Source of the DNA: Denitrobaculum sp965232285
GTDB taxonomy: Bacteria; Pseudomonadota; Alphaproteobacteria; Kiloniellales; Kiloniellaceae
Reading direction: 5' to 3'
NCBI GenBank assembly: GCA_965232285.1
Contig: CBDDPL010000004.1
Location: 806,001 to 870,000 of the forward strand
DNA: 64,000 bases
Shown here: piece by piece, positions 24,241 through 39,062 of the stretch
How positions within the stretch are numbered: position 1 is the stretch's first letter
How the letters are laid out: each line of letters begins with the position of its first letter
Position numbers and translations under genes: made by a program
Notes under the pieces: generated by a model
Databases searched by the model: none
What the model was told of the DNA's origin: nothing
What the model saw: the letters and a program-made list of their open reading frames with translations, nothing else

Positions 24241-25377
24241 ATGCTGCTGACCGAAGAACAGAAACTGATTCGCGACACCGCCCGGCAGTTCGCTCAGGAG
24301 CGTCTGGCGCCCCATGCTGCCACCTGGGACCGGGAGGCGCACTTCCCACGGGAAGCCATCGAGGAGATGGCCGGCCTCGGCTTTCTGGGCATGCTGGTGC
24401 CCGAAGACTACGACGGTGTCGGCGCGGACAATATCTCCTACGCGCTCGCCCTGATGGAGATCGCCGAGGGCGACGGTTCCTGCTCGACGGTCATGAGCGT
24501 GCACAACTCGGTCGGCTGTATGCCGTTGTTGCGTTACGGCTCCGAGGCACAGAAGGAAAGTTTCCTCAAAGCCATGGCGCGCGGCGAAAAGCTTGGCGCC
24601 TTCTGTCTGACCGAGCCGCAGGCCGGTTCCGATGCCGCGGCGCTGAAGACCAGAGCACGACGGGACGGCAATCACTATGTGCTCGATGGCGTAAAGCAGT
24701 TCATCACCTCGGGCCGCAATGCGGATATCGCGATCGTCTTTGCCGTGACGGATCCCGACAAGGGCAAGAAAGGCATCAGCGCCTTTATCGTGCCCACGGA
24801 TACGCCGGGTTATCAGGTTGCCTCCACGGAACAGAAGCTTGGGCAGAAGGCCTCCGACACCTGTCAGATATCGCTCGAGTCCTGCCGCCTGACTCCGGAT
24901 CACCTTTTGGGCGAGGAAGGCGAGGGCTACCGCATTGCCCTATCCAATCTCGAAGGCGGACGCATCGGGATCGCCGCGCAGTCGGTGGGTATGGCGCGCG
25001 CCGCCTATCAGGCTGCGCTGAGTTACGCCAAGGAACGCCAGAGCTTCGGCAAGGCGATCATCGAGCATCAGGCGGTCGCCTTTCGTCTGGCCGACATGGC
25101 CACGCAGATCCAGGCCGCGGAGTTGATGGTCGTGGAGGCGGCACGCCTGCGCGATGCGGGCCAGCCCTGCCTCAAGGAAGCCTCCATGGCCAAGCTCTTC
25201 GCCTCCGAGATGGCGGAGCGCGTCTGCTCGGACGCGATCCAGATTCACGGTGGCTACGGCTACCTGAACGACTTCCCGGTGGAGCGGATCTATCGCGATG
25301 TCCGGGTCTGCCAGATCTATGAAGGCACCTCTGACGTGCAGCGGATGGTGATCGGCCGGGAGATTGCAAAGGACTGA
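24241..25377 (+). CDS. Acyl-CoA dehydrogenase (short/branched-chain type)
   Basis: 378 residues from the ATG at 24241. The motifs CLTEPQAGSDAAALKTRARR (~120-140), the Arg-containing QSFGKAIIEHQ and the catalytic Glu in YEGTSDVQRMVIGR near the C-terminus (~360) are those of short-chain or isobutyryl-CoA dehydrogenases. The Glu position differs from that of LiuA, so it is not a copy of it. It oxidises a short acyl-CoA to the enoyl-CoA with FAD. Its ribosome site is weak. It is part of the plus-strand liu gene series. Confidence 0.9.
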   Translation: MLLTEEQKLIRDTARQFAQERLAPHAATWDREAHFPREAIEEMAGLGFLGMLVPEDYDGVGADNISYALALMEIAEGDGSCSTVMSVHNSVGCMPLLRYGSEAQKESFLKAMARGEKLGAFCLTEPQAGSDAAALKTRARRDGNHYVLDGVKQFITSGRNADIAIVFAVTDPDKGKKGISAFIVPTDTPGYQVASTEQKLGQKASDTCQISLESCRLTPDHLLGEEGEGYRIALSNLEGGRIGIAAQSVGMARAAYQAALSYAKERQSFGKAIIEHQAVAFRLADMATQIQAAELMVVEAARLRDAGQPCLKEASMAKLFASEMAERVCSDAIQIHGGYGYLNDFPVERIYRDVRVCQIYEGTSDVQRMVIGREIAKD

Positions 25378-25472
25378 GTGAGCTCTGCCGCGTATGCAGC
25401 AGAGACCGTAATGCGAGATCATTTTTCCAAGCGGTGGCCGCCACAACCGCAGACGAAGAAAGAGCCTCCAAC

Positions 25473-26078
25473 ATGACCAAAGATCCGATTGAATTTTACT
25501 TCGATTTTTCCAGTCCCTTCGGTTACTTCGCGGCGCAGCAGATCGATGACTTGGCCGCGCGGCAGGGACGGGATGTCCTCTGGCGGCCGTTTCTGCTCGG
25601 CGCTCTCTTCAAGGAAACCGGCGGGCGCCCTATTACGACCATTCCCATGAAGGCGGCTTACTCGGCCCACGATCTCGCGCGGACCGCACGGCGTTACGGT
25701 TTTCCCTGGACTATGCCTGAGGTCTTTCCCTTTCCCTCCATTGCCGCCTGTCGGGCCTTCTACTGGCTCGACGAGCGCGACCCCGCGGCTGCCAAAGAGC
25801 TCGCGAAGGCTCTCTTCAAGGAGGCTTTCGCAGCCGGCCGTCCCATCGCGGCATTGCCGGAGGTCGTCGCGGTTGCCGTTGGCCTGGGGCACGAGGCGGA
25901 AGAGATAGAAGCCGCGGCGAAGACTCCGGAGATCAAGGACCGGCTGAGAGTGATCGTTCAGAGCGCCATTGACCGGGAGATCTTCGGTTCGCCCTTCTTT
26001 TTTGCCGATGGTGAGCCTTTCTGGGGACATGACCGCCTGGGGATGCTGGAAGATTGGCTCGAAACCGGCGGCTGGTAA
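25473..26078 (+). CDS. 2-hydroxychromene-2-carboxylate isomerase-like protein (DsbA/kappa GST fold)
   Basis: 201 residues from the ATG at 25473, with AAGAAAGAG upstream. EFYFDFSSPFGYFAAQQIDD is the hallmark start of the HCCA isomerase family (Ser in place of the DsbA Cys binds glutathione), and the end GSPFFFADGEPFWGHDRLGML is equally typical. Characterised members isomerise naphthalene-pathway intermediates with glutathione. In this locus the substrate is unlikely to be naphthalene-derived and is unknown. It ends 47 bases before the second LiuR palindrome. Confidence 0.88.
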   Translation: MTKDPIEFYFDFSSPFGYFAAQQIDDLAARQGRDVLWRPFLLGALFKETGGRPITTIPMKAAYSAHDLARTARRYGFPWTMPEVFPFPSIAACRAFYWLDERDPAAAKELAKALFKEAFAAGRPIAALPEVVAVAVGLGHEAEEIEAAAKTPEIKDRLRVIVQSAIDREIFGSPFFFADGEPFWGHDRLGMLEDWLETGGW

Positions 26079-26125
26079 CGGTTTGATCCCTGCGATTGGC
26101 GCGGGGCCCGGCTTGGAAAGTTGGC

Positions 26126-26147
26126 TTTACGTTTACGTAAACGTAAA
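26126..26147. promoter_or_regulatory. LiuR operator 2: perfect 22-bp palindrome before liuB
   Basis: It is identical base for base to the palindrome in the liuR promoter. TTTACG at its left end again lies 17 bases before a -10-like TATAGC (26149-26154), so LiuR bound here would cover the promoter of liuB-liuC-channel-liuD-liuE. The match of both sequence and spacing makes this a confident call. Confidence 0.82.
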
Positions 26148-26246
26148 ATATAGCTTCTAAGCTCAAGACCCGTCGGATATAAGTTCTTGCGAGGATTTTA
26201 CGCAGCCGTGGCATCAAGCGGGCGCGTGGGAGGAAAACAAAAGCCT

Positions 26247-27854
<1,608 letters not shown>

Positions 27855-27862
27855 GACCCAAG

Positions 27863-28654
27863 ATGCAGAATCCCTTTTTTCTGGAAGAGATCGCCCCGGA
27901 CGGAATTGCCCGGATCACCCTGACCCGGGTGGACGTCCACAATGCCTTCAACGACAAACTCATTGCCGAACTGACCGCGGCCCTGAAGGGCCTGGAAGAG
28001 GACCCGCGGGTTCGCCTGGTGCTGCTGGCTGCCAAGGGCCGCAGTTTTTCCGCCGGTGCGGATCTCAACTGGATGAAGGCCATGGCCGGCTATGCCGAGC
28101 AGGAAAATCTGGAGGATGCGCGCGGCCTGGCGGAGCTGATGCGGACCCTGAACGAACTGAACAAACCCACCATGGCGCTGGTCCAGGGGGCGGCCTTCGG
28201 CGGTGGGGTCGGTCTGGTCGCCTGCTGCGATATCGCGCTGGCGTCGGAGGAAGCGAGCTTCTGCCTTTCCGAGGTGCGACTGGGGCTCGTTCCGGCCGTG
28301 ATCTCACCCTATGTGATCGCGGCCATGGGGCAGCGCGCGGCGCGCCGTTACTTCCTGACCGCGGAGCGCTTTCCGGCACAGGAGGCCTATCGCCTGGGTC
28401 TCGTCCACGAGGTGGTGCCGGCCGAGGATCTGGAAACGCGGGGTCAGCGACTCTGCCAGGTCCTGCTCGCCGGCGGTCCCGCGGCGCAGAGCGAGTCCAA
28501 GGATCTGATCTTTGCCGTCAGCGAGCAGCCCATCACGGCCGAAGTCATCGAGGAGACGGCCGTGCGGATTGCCCGCCTGCGCAAATCGCCCGAGGGACGC
28601 GAAGGCGTCAATGCCTTCCTCGAAAAGCGCAAGCCCGACTGGGCGCTTGACTGA
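27863..28654 (+). CDS. liuC: Methylglutaconyl-CoA hydratase (enoyl-CoA hydratase family)
   Basis: 263 residues of the crotonase fold. AAKGRSFSAGADLNWMKAMA (oxyanion hole, ~58-77) and VQGAAFGGGVGLVACCDIAL (~110-130) are present, and SAGADLNWMK is typical of LiuC. It hydrates 3-methylglutaconyl-CoA to HMG-CoA between the carboxylase and HMG-CoA lyase. Eight bases separate it from liuB, and the channel gene starts five bases after its stop. Confidence 0.92.
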   Translation: MQNPFFLEEIAPDGIARITLTRVDVHNAFNDKLIAELTAALKGLEEDPRVRLVLLAAKGRSFSAGADLNWMKAMAGYAEQENLEDARGLAELMRTLNELNKPTMALVQGAAFGGGVGLVACCDIALASEEASFCLSEVRLGLVPAVISPYVIAAMGQRAARRYFLTAERFPAQEAYRLGLVHEVVPAEDLETRGQRLCQVLLAGGPAAQSESKDLIFAVSEQPITAEVIEETAVRIARLRKSPEGREGVNAFLEKRKPDWALD

Positions 28655-28659
28655 AAGTC

Positions 28660-29589
28660 ATGCACGCCGACAACCGCAAACTTCTGGGGGCCATGTGCGC
28701 GACCGGCGCGATGGTCCTGCTGATTGCCTTTGCGGTCGGGGACCAGGCGGATTTCTTTCTCTTCGTCGTGCTTGCGGTGATCTCGGCCAGTGTCGCCTTC
28801 TTCTTCACCGTCTTTCCCGGCAGCCGCTTTTTCGTGATCGCCCTGGCCAACTTTCTGGCCGTCTACACCTGCATCTTCGTGGTCTTTGTCGAGACCAACT
28901 TCGCGGCGGCGATCGGGCCCGCGGGACAGATCGCCTATATTCTGCCGATCCTGGGTTTTATGGCCGGGACCTGGCTGCGGCGGGAAGCGATCCGGGAAAT
29001 CGTCGTATCGCACCGCGTTCAGGAAGGCGGTAAGTTCCGTCGCGGGCTCCCCTGGGCCTTGCCGCTGGTCCTGATCGGCGCGGCGACCTTTGCCGTTCCC
29101 GGGCAGGCCTTGAGCGCGCAGGCCGAAAGCTATGTCCTGCTCGCCGCGATGGCGGTGATTGCGGCGATCGTCTTTGCCGTGAGCAGCAGTGTTTCCGCCT
29201 TTCTGCTCGACACTGGCCTGGTGTTCGAAGCCTTCTTCAAGCGGATGCAGGCTCTCTATGTTCCCGCCTTCGCGTTTTTGACCTTCTACTCGATCAACAT
29301 CATTGTCTTCGCCGCCTTCTATAGGATTCTCGACCGTTTCTCAGATGACACTCATTTCGTGATTGCGGACGAGGCCCGTGCCATCACCTTCCAGGAAAGC
29401 CTTTACTTTTCCGTCATTACCCTCAGCACGGTCGGCTACGGCGACATCGTGCCGGCCAGCAGCGCTCTGCGGGCGCTCGCCGCGGTTCAGATCGTCCTGG
29501 GCGTGCTGTTCCTGCTGTTCGGCTTTTCAGAGATCATGAGCTACACGAAAGAACGCGGCGCTAAAAAACAGGATGAGTCAGGTGTTTGA
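28660..29589 (+). CDS. Ion channel-like membrane protein with K+ selectivity filter, inside the liu operon
   Basis: 309 residues with about seven hydrophobic segments (for example MVLLIAFAVGD, DFFLFVVLAVISASVAFFFT and SYVLLAAMAVIAAIVFAVSS). The last ~90 residues form a two-helix pore: FLTFYSINIIVFAAFYRILD, then the pore loop TLSTVGYGDIVPAS with the TVGYGD filter (~255), then LAAVQIVLGVLFLLFGFSEI. The filter predicts K+ conduction. There is no cytosolic RCK domain. It starts five bases after liuC and overlaps liuD by 17 bases, so it belongs to the operon. A link between leucine catabolism and K+ flux is not known to me. Confidence 0.8.
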   Translation: MHADNRKLLGAMCATGAMVLLIAFAVGDQADFFLFVVLAVISASVAFFFTVFPGSRFFVIALANFLAVYTCIFVVFVETNFAAAIGPAGQIAYILPILGFMAGTWLRREAIREIVVSHRVQEGGKFRRGLPWALPLVLIGAATFAVPGQALSAQAESYVLLAAMAVIAAIVFAVSSSVSAFLLDTGLVFEAFFKRMQALYVPAFAFLTFYSINIIVFAAFYRILDRFSDDTHFVIADEARAITFQESLYFSVITLSTVGYGDIVPASSALRALAAVQIVLGVLFLLFGFSEIMSYTKERGAKKQDESGV

Positions 29590-31597
29590 GAAGATTCTGA
29601 TTGCCAACCGGGGCGAGATCGCCTGCCGGATTATCGAGACCGCCCGGCGCATGGGCGTGCGGACGGTGGCCGTCTATTCGGACGCCGACCGGGAGGCTCT
29701 GCATGTCGCGCGCGCGGACGAGGCCTGCCGCATCGGGCCGGCGCCGGCGGTCGAGAGTTATCTCGATGCGGAGGCGATCGTCGCCGCGGCGCGCGCGACG
29801 GGGGCGCAGGCCGTCCATCCCGGCTACGGTTTTCTCTCCGAAAATGCCGACTTTGCGGAAGCCTGCGCAGAAGCCGGACTCACCTTTATCGGTCCGCCGC
29901 CGGGGGCCATCCGCGCGATGGGCTCCAAGAGCGAGGCCAAGGCGCTGATGGGGCAGGCCTCCGTGCCCCTGGTGCCGGGTTATCACGGCGAGGAACAGGA
30001 CCCGATCTTCCTGGCAGCGGAAGCTGAAAAGATCGGGTTTCCGGTTTTGATCAAGGCCTCTGCCGGTGGCGGCGGCAAGGGTATGCGGGTTGTGGCGACG
30101 GCCAATGAGTTTCCGGCGGCGCTCGAGTCCGCGAAGCGCGAGGCGGCATCTTCCTTTGGCGATGACCGGGTCCTGATCGAGAAGTACCTGACCGCGCCGC
30201 GCCATATCGAGGTCCAGGTCTTCGCCGATACGCTGGGCAATGCCGTTTATCTCTTCGAGCGCGACTGTTCGGTCCAGCGGCGGCATCAGAAGGTCGTCGA
30301 GGAAGCCCCGGCGCCGGGCATGACCGAGGAACGCCGCGCGGAGATGGGGGAAGCTGCGGTCGCCGCCGCCAGGGCCATCGGCTATCAGGGCGCCGGGACG
30401 GTCGAGTTCATCGCCGAGGGCGACGCCTTCTACTTCATGGAGATGAACACCCGCCTGCAGGTCGAGCATCCGGTAACCGAGATGATTACCGGCCAGGATC
30501 TGGTGGAGTGGCAGCTCAGGGTTGCCTCGGGCGAAGCGCTGCCCTTGGCGCAGTCGGAGCTCAGCATCACGGGGCATGCCTTCGAGGTGCGGCTCTATGC
30601 CGAGGATCCGCAGCGCGACTTCCTGCCGGCCACCGGTACGCTCCGGCATTTTGAAACGCCACCCCCGTCACGGCATCTGCGGCTGGACAGCGGGGTGCGC
30701 CAGGGCGACTCGGTGACGGTCTACTACGATCCCATGATCGCGAAGCTGATTGTCTGGGACCGCGACCGCGCTTCGGCGCTGGCGCAGCTCAGGGCCGCAC
30801 TGTCCGAAACCCATATCGTCGGGGTGACCACCAACACCGGCTTCCTCCACGCCGTCGCCTCTCACCCGGCCTTCGCGGAGGGCGGAGTCGACACGGGCTT
30901 CATCGAACGCTACGGCGAAGATCTTCTCCCGCCGCCCGCGTCCCTCGATGAGGAAGTGCTGGCTTTGGCGGCCCTGGCCGAGATGTCCAACGTCGAAGGT
31001 GCGGCCTGCCGCACAGCGGCTGCCTCGGGCGACGCGCTCTCACCCTGGTTCCGGACCGACGGCTGGCGCCTCAATGGTGATACGCGGCGGCGCCTGCTGT
31101 TCCAGGCCGAGGGCAGGGAGTTCTCCCTGGAGCTGCTCTACGGCAATGGGGCCGGCATAAAGGTTAAAATGTCCGACGGACAAACTCTGTCGCTGCAGGG
31201 AAGCTGGCAGGCCGACGGGCGCCTGGAGGCCGATATCGACGGGCGCAAGGTGACGGCCCGTGTGGTCCGGCAGGGCGACGATTTCACGGTCCTGCACAAA
31301 GGGCGCTCGCATCTGCTGCATCTGCATGACCCGCGCAACCCGGATCTGGCCGGGGAGGAGCAGGGCGGTCAGCTAACCGCGCCCATGTCCGGCAAGATCG
31401 TCACGGTCCGGGTCTCCGAGGGCGAAGCGGTGCAGCAGGGCGCCGTTCTGGTGGTTCTGGAAGCCATGAAGATGGAGCACAGCATCACGGCGCCGCAGGA
31501 CGCTGTGGTCTCCGCCGTCCACTACGCCGCCGGCGATCTGGTGGAGGAGGGCGCCGAGCTCTTGAGCCTCGAGACCGCCGATAGCGCCGGGTCCTGA
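29573..31597 (+). CDS. liuD: Methylcrotonyl-CoA carboxylase, biotin-containing (alpha) subunit
   Basis: 674 residues. Biotin carboxylase domain first (KILIANRGEIACRIIETARR, residues ~7-26; ATP-grasp KASAGGGGKGMRVV, ~160; EMNTRLQVEHPVTE, ~290), then a linker/BT domain and a C-terminal biotinyl domain with the biotin-accepting Lys in VLEAMKMEHSI (~630). It carboxylates its biotin with ATP and bicarbonate and hands the carboxyl group to LiuB. The ATG at 29573 overlaps the channel gene; a GTG three codons later is an alternative start with AGGATGAG as ribosome site. Confidence 0.93.
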   Translation: MSQVFEKILIANRGEIACRIIETARRMGVRTVAVYSDADREALHVARADEACRIGPAPAVESYLDAEAIVAAARATGAQAVHPGYGFLSENADFAEACAEAGLTFIGPPPGAIRAMGSKSEAKALMGQASVPLVPGYHGEEQDPIFLAAEAEKIGFPVLIKASAGGGGKGMRVVATANEFPAALESAKREAASSFGDDRVLIEKYLTAPRHIEVQVFADTLGNAVYLFERDCSVQRRHQKVVEEAPAPGMTEERRAEMGEAAVAAARAIGYQGAGTVEFIAEGDAFYFMEMNTRLQVEHPVTEMITGQDLVEWQLRVASGEALPLAQSELSITGHAFEVRLYAEDPQRDFLPATGTLRHFETPPPSRHLRLDSGVRQGDSVTVYYDPMIAKLIVWDRDRASALAQLRAALSETHIVGVTTNTGFLHAVASHPAFAEGGVDTGFIERYGEDLLPPPASLDEEVLALAALAEMSNVEGAACRTAAASGDALSPWFRTDGWRLNGDTRRRLLFQAEGREFSLELLYGNGAGIKVKMSDGQTLSLQGSWQADGRLEADIDGRKVTARVVRQGDDFTVLHKGRSHLLHLHDPRNPDLAGEEQGGQLTAPMSGKIVTVRVSEGEAVQQGAVLVVLEAMKMEHSITAPQDAVVSAVHYAAGDLVEEGAELLSLETADSAGS

Positions 31598-31712
31598 CGC
31601 AGTCCTCTCAGCTTCTTGTGAAGTGAGTGCGACTTGCCTTGCCAGTCGCGCTCCGGCGCGACATTAATCTGTCCGTGTCTCGAACAGACCGCGCATAAGG
31701 TGAGGTGATTTT

Positions 31713-32657
31713 TTGGCTTATCCCCAGAAGGTAAAGATGGTCGAGGTCGGGCCGCGCGACGGCCTGCAGAATGAGTCGGAGATCGTCCCGGCCGCGATTA
31801 AGGCGGAGTTGATCGAGCGCCTGGCCGACTGCGGTTTGCCGGTGGTCGAGGCGGGCGCCTTCGTCTCGCCGCGCTGGGTGCCGCAGATGGCCGATTCGGC
31901 CGAAGTGCTGGGCGCGGTCAAGCGCAGGACGGGGGTGAGCTATCCGGTTCTGGTGCCCAACATTAAGGGCCTGGAGCGCGCCCTCGAGGCCGGAGTCGAG
32001 GAGATCGCGGTCTTCGGCGCGGCATCCGAAAGCTTCACGCAGAAGAATATCAACTGCTCCATCACCGAAAGCCTCGAGCGCTTCGCGCCGGTAATGAAGA
32101 TGGCGGGTGAGCGCGGCCTGAAGGTGCGCGGCTACGTCTCCTGCGTGCTCGGCTGTCCCTACGAAGGTGCGATCCCCCCGGAGGCGGTGGCTCAGGTGGC
32201 TGAAGCGCTCTATCGGGGCGGCTGCTACGAGATTTCCCTGGGCGATACCATCGGGGTCGGTACGCCGGCCAGGGCGCGGGCGATGCTCGAAGCCGTTGCC
32301 GACAAGGTGCCGGTCGCCGACCTGGCGGTCCATTTCCACGACACCTATGGCCAGGCCCTGGCCAATATCCTGACCTCGCTGGAGTTCGGTGTGGCCACGG
32401 TCGATTCTTCCCTGGCGGGGCTGGGCGGCTGTCCCTATGCCGCCGGCGCCTCCGGCAACGTTGCCAGCGAGGATGTGCTTTATCTCCTGGAGGGACTGGG
32501 TCTGGAGACCGGCGTCGATCTTGATCGCCTGGTCGGGACCGCCTGGTGGATCTCCGACCGGCTCGGCCGGCCGCCGGCCTCCAAGGTTGCCCTGGCGAAA
32601 GGCCGGCCTGAAGGTCTGGGTGAGGACGCGCAGGTGCAGGGAGTGTCCGTCTCGTGA
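31713..32657 (+). CDS. liuE: Hydroxymethylglutaryl-CoA lyase
   Basis: 314 residues, starting at TTG 31713 with AAGGTGAGG upstream. The DRE-TIM barrel is recognised by VEVGPRDGLQNES (~10-22), VHFHDTYGQALANI (metal-binding His pair, ~208) and the catalytic Cys loop GLGGCPYAAGASGNVASED (~238-256). It splits HMG-CoA into acetyl-CoA and acetoacetate, the last step of the liu pathway. A gap of 115 bases separates it from liuD. Its end overlaps the start of the next gene (GTGA). Confidence 0.93.
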   Translation: MAYPQKVKMVEVGPRDGLQNESEIVPAAIKAELIERLADCGLPVVEAGAFVSPRWVPQMADSAEVLGAVKRRTGVSYPVLVPNIKGLERALEAGVEEIAVFGAASESFTQKNINCSITESLERFAPVMKMAGERGLKVRGYVSCVLGCPYEGAIPPEAVAQVAEALYRGGCYEISLGDTIGVGTPARARAMLEAVADKVPVADLAVHFHDTYGQALANILTSLEFGVATVDSSLAGLGGCPYAAGASGNVASEDVLYLLEGLGLETGVDLDRLVGTAWWISDRLGRPPASKVALAKGRPEGLGEDAQVQGVSVS

Positions 32658-33076
32658 GCAAGTTGCATCTGATCAAGCTTTCCGTGGGGAGCGAATCGGT
32701 CGACAGCCTGCGCGCCTGGCAGGCGGGGCGCCTGGAGCAACTCGGTCAGATCTATCATCAGACCCGCATGATGCCGCGCCGGGCGGAAGAGCTGCTGGAC
32801 GGTGGCTCGATCTATTGGGTGATCAGGGGGCAGGTGCGCTGCCGCCAACGGCTGTTGGATATCGAGACGGTCCATGATCAGGAGGGCCAGCGTTTCGCCC
32901 GTCTGATCCTGGAGCAGGAGCTGCACCGCACGGTCAACCGGCCGCACCGGCCGTTCCAGGGCTGGCGCTACCTCAAGCCGGAGGATGCGCCGCTGGATCT
33001 GTCGGATGCGCCCGAGGGAATCGCCGATATGCCGGAGGAAATGCGCGCCGAACTCAAGGAGTTAGGGCTCATTTGA
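32654..33076 (+). CDS. DUF1489 family protein
   Basis: 140 residues starting at GTG 32654, which overlaps the liuE stop. The family pattern is clear: HLIKLSVGSESVDSLRAW, then GSIYWVIRGQVRCRQRLLDI and HRPFQGWRYLKPEDAPLDL. DUF1489 proteins are common in alphaproteobacteria and have no known function; the basic, RNA-binding-looking segment IRGQVRCRQR is noted only as an impression. It is last in the liu series. Confidence 0.85.
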   Translation: MSKLHLIKLSVGSESVDSLRAWQAGRLEQLGQIYHQTRMMPRRAEELLDGGSIYWVIRGQVRCRQRLLDIETVHDQEGQRFARLILEQELHRTVNRPHRPFQGWRYLKPEDAPLDLSDAPEGIADMPEEMRAELKELGLI

Positions 33077-33130
33077 GTGAGAAGCGCGGCGTTCTCTGGA
33101 CTGCGTTTGAGACCAGTTTCGGGGCGCGAA

Positions 33131-33149
33131 AAAAAAGATAATCTTTTTT
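33131..33149 (+). terminator. A/T-stem hairpin after the liu operon
   Basis: AAAAAAGAT and ATCTTTTTT are perfect complements with one base between them. The stem is weak in GC but the T tract would end transcription from the liu side before the rRNA promoter 12 bases further on. Alternatively it is an A-tract UP element of that promoter. Confidence 0.35.
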
Positions 33150-33160
33150 GATTTTCCTGC

Positions 33161-33189
33161 TGGACAGCCCGAAGCTGAGGGCCTATATA
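33161..33189 (+). promoter_or_regulatory. rRNA operon promoter
   Basis: TGGACA (33161-33166), a 17-base spacer and TATATA (33184-33189) lie about 395 bases before the 16S gene, with A- and T-tracts upstream that can act as UP element. It is the best sigma-70 match in the leader and one base off TTGACA. Confidence 0.7.
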
Positions 33190-33584
33190 CCCCCTCGTCA
33201 GCGACGCAGACACCTCGGTGGATCACGCGCTGGCCATCCAAAACAACGAACTTCTCCAGGTGCACCTGGTAACAGTTGCACAGAAGGTTTGTTGTCGCTA
33301 ATATCTTCGGCCTTACTTCACCGGAAAGATTCGGTAGGTTTGGTTGTGACTTCGGATAAAACCGAGGTTGCGCGAGGGTCGGGCTCGGTCCGGTTTTCGC
33401 CTGTTCTTTGACATTGTTGATATTGAATGGAAGGGATGCGCGGTCGGCGGTCTTATTGGGTGTTTTTCATCTAGTAGGGCCTATGTTTTGCGCATCTTGG
33501 CTTACAAGACTATGCGTAGAGTGTAGGAGCCTTTTTTTTGGTTTGCCGGGTTTTGGTTTTTGCTGAGACTTGGTGGACTGAGGT
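33190..33584 (+). other. rRNA operon leader with boxA-like antitermination site
   Basis: No protein gene is seen here. TGTTCTTTGACA at 33402-33413 resembles the boxA element (TGCTCTTTGA) read by NusB/NusE in rRNA operons. The rest of the leader includes T-rich stretches near 33525-33570 just before the 16S 5' end, presumably part of the processing stalk. Confidence 0.6.
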
Positions 33585-35082
<1,498 letters not shown>

Positions 35083-35240
35083 GTCTCTACGAGAGAAGCA
35101 TCTCATGTGTTTCTTTCCGGGACGTCACTTATCAGAAGATCATCTAGTCTTGATCGCCGACCACGTATCCCTTCCTTAACGAAAGACGCCTGATTTCCCG
35201 TGCGTCCGGTTCTGGTGATTTTTCACTGGAATTTGCGAGG

Positions 35241-35317
35241 GGGCTGGTAGCTCAGCTGGTTAGAGCGCGCGCTTGATAAGCGTGAGGTCGGAGGTTCAAG
35301 TCCTCCTCGGCCCACCA
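35241..35317 (+). tRNA. tRNA-Ile (GAT)
   Basis: 77 nt including an encoded CCA. The acceptor arms GGGCTGG and TCGGCCC pair, and the anticodon GAT is at 35275-35277. It stands in the 16S-23S spacer, its normal place. Confidence 0.97.
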
Positions 35318-35371
35318 TTTCTTGTTTGCGGGGTGCTGTCATACCAACCCTACCCGCAGCCTTATCTTTGA

Positions 35372-35447
35372 GGGGGCGTAGCTCAGTTGGGAGAGCGGTA
35401 GCTTTGCAAGCTTCAGGTCGTCGGTTCGATCCCGTCCGCCTCCACCA
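35372..35447 (+). tRNA. tRNA-Ala (TGC)
   Basis: 76 nt including CCA. The acceptor arms GGGGGCG and CGCCTCC pair, and the anticodon TGC is at 35405-35407. Second tRNA of the 16S-23S spacer, 54 bases after tRNA-Ile. Confidence 0.97.
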
Positions 35448-35802
35448 AAGATTTTGCGCTGTTGAGGCCCACGCTGAAATAAGAGACTGGGATTGGAGAG
35501 ATCTTTCGTTGAGGAGACTGCTCCCCTAAAGAGGGGTAGCGGTATCGAATTTTCTCTGTTGGCGTCTGGCGCTGACAGGTGAGATTGAAGTGCGGTCGGT
35601 TGCGAATGTGACGGGCTGTATTTCGGCTGTTTAACATTGTGAATCTGTTTGTTGATAGGAGCTTTTGGCTCTGGTTTCGTTCTGTTGGGTCTATACCCAT
35701 GGCGAGCGGATACTGGAGCGATAGAGTTCTTATCTGGTCTTGATATCGATCTGAACCGTGATGCGTGTTGGGATTTATCCCTGCGCGTGACGGGTTTCGT
35801 TG
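35448..35802 (+). other. Spacer between tRNA-Ala and 23S rRNA
   Basis: 355 bases without a gene. It should contain the 5' side of the 23S processing stalk. The only other thing noted is a T/G-rich stretch with TTTAACATTGTGAATCTG near 35630. Confidence 0.6.
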
Positions 35803-38605
<2,803 letters not shown>

Positions 38606-38618
38606 CAACACCCGTCAC

Positions 38619-38685
38619 GTCAGGCTATTGCCTAAACAGCAATAACCAAGCCTGACTGGACAAAACGTCTCTTAAGTCAAGAGAC
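38619..38685 (+). other. Two processing hairpins between 23S and 5S rRNA
   Basis: GTCAGGCT (38619-38626) pairs with AGCCTGAC (38649-38656) around an inner ATTGC/GCAAT stem, and GTCTCTT (38667-38673) pairs with AAGAGAC (38679-38685). They probably guide rRNA processing. Confidence 0.55.
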
Positions 38686-38769
38686 AAAACGACCAAATCA
38701 CGCGCAGCGGTAAAACCCTGCGCGCATCACAAAAAAATCGATATCAGACCAGAAAATCCGCGTTTCGAC

Positions 38770-38888
38770 GACCTGGTGGCTATGGCGAGGGCCCCAACAC
38801 CCGATCCCATCCCGAACTCGGCCGTGAAATCCCTCAGCGCCAATGGTACTGCATCTTAAGGTGTGGGAGAGTAGGTCGCTGCCAGGTC
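38770..38888 (+). rRNA. rrf: 5S ribosomal RNA
   Basis: 119 nt closed by GACCTGG (38770-38776) and CCAGGTC (38882-38888), with the conserved 5S segments CCGATCCCATCCCGAACTC and GGGAGAGTAGGTCGCTGCC. Normal position after 23S. Confidence 0.95.
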
Positions 38889-38965
38889 TTCCAAACGCGG
38901 ACACAACAAACAGACAAACACAAAACCCCCCACAAAAACTCAACAAACAGCCATAACAATATTCA

Positions 38966-39042
<77 letters not shown>

Positions 39043-39062
39043 TCAAGGCGATGCGACGCTGC

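Noticed and set aside
26187..26246. Earlier TTG start for liuB
   Set aside because: It would add 20 residues absent from the usual liuB length; ATG 26247 follows a GGGAGG site and gives the standard 535 residues.
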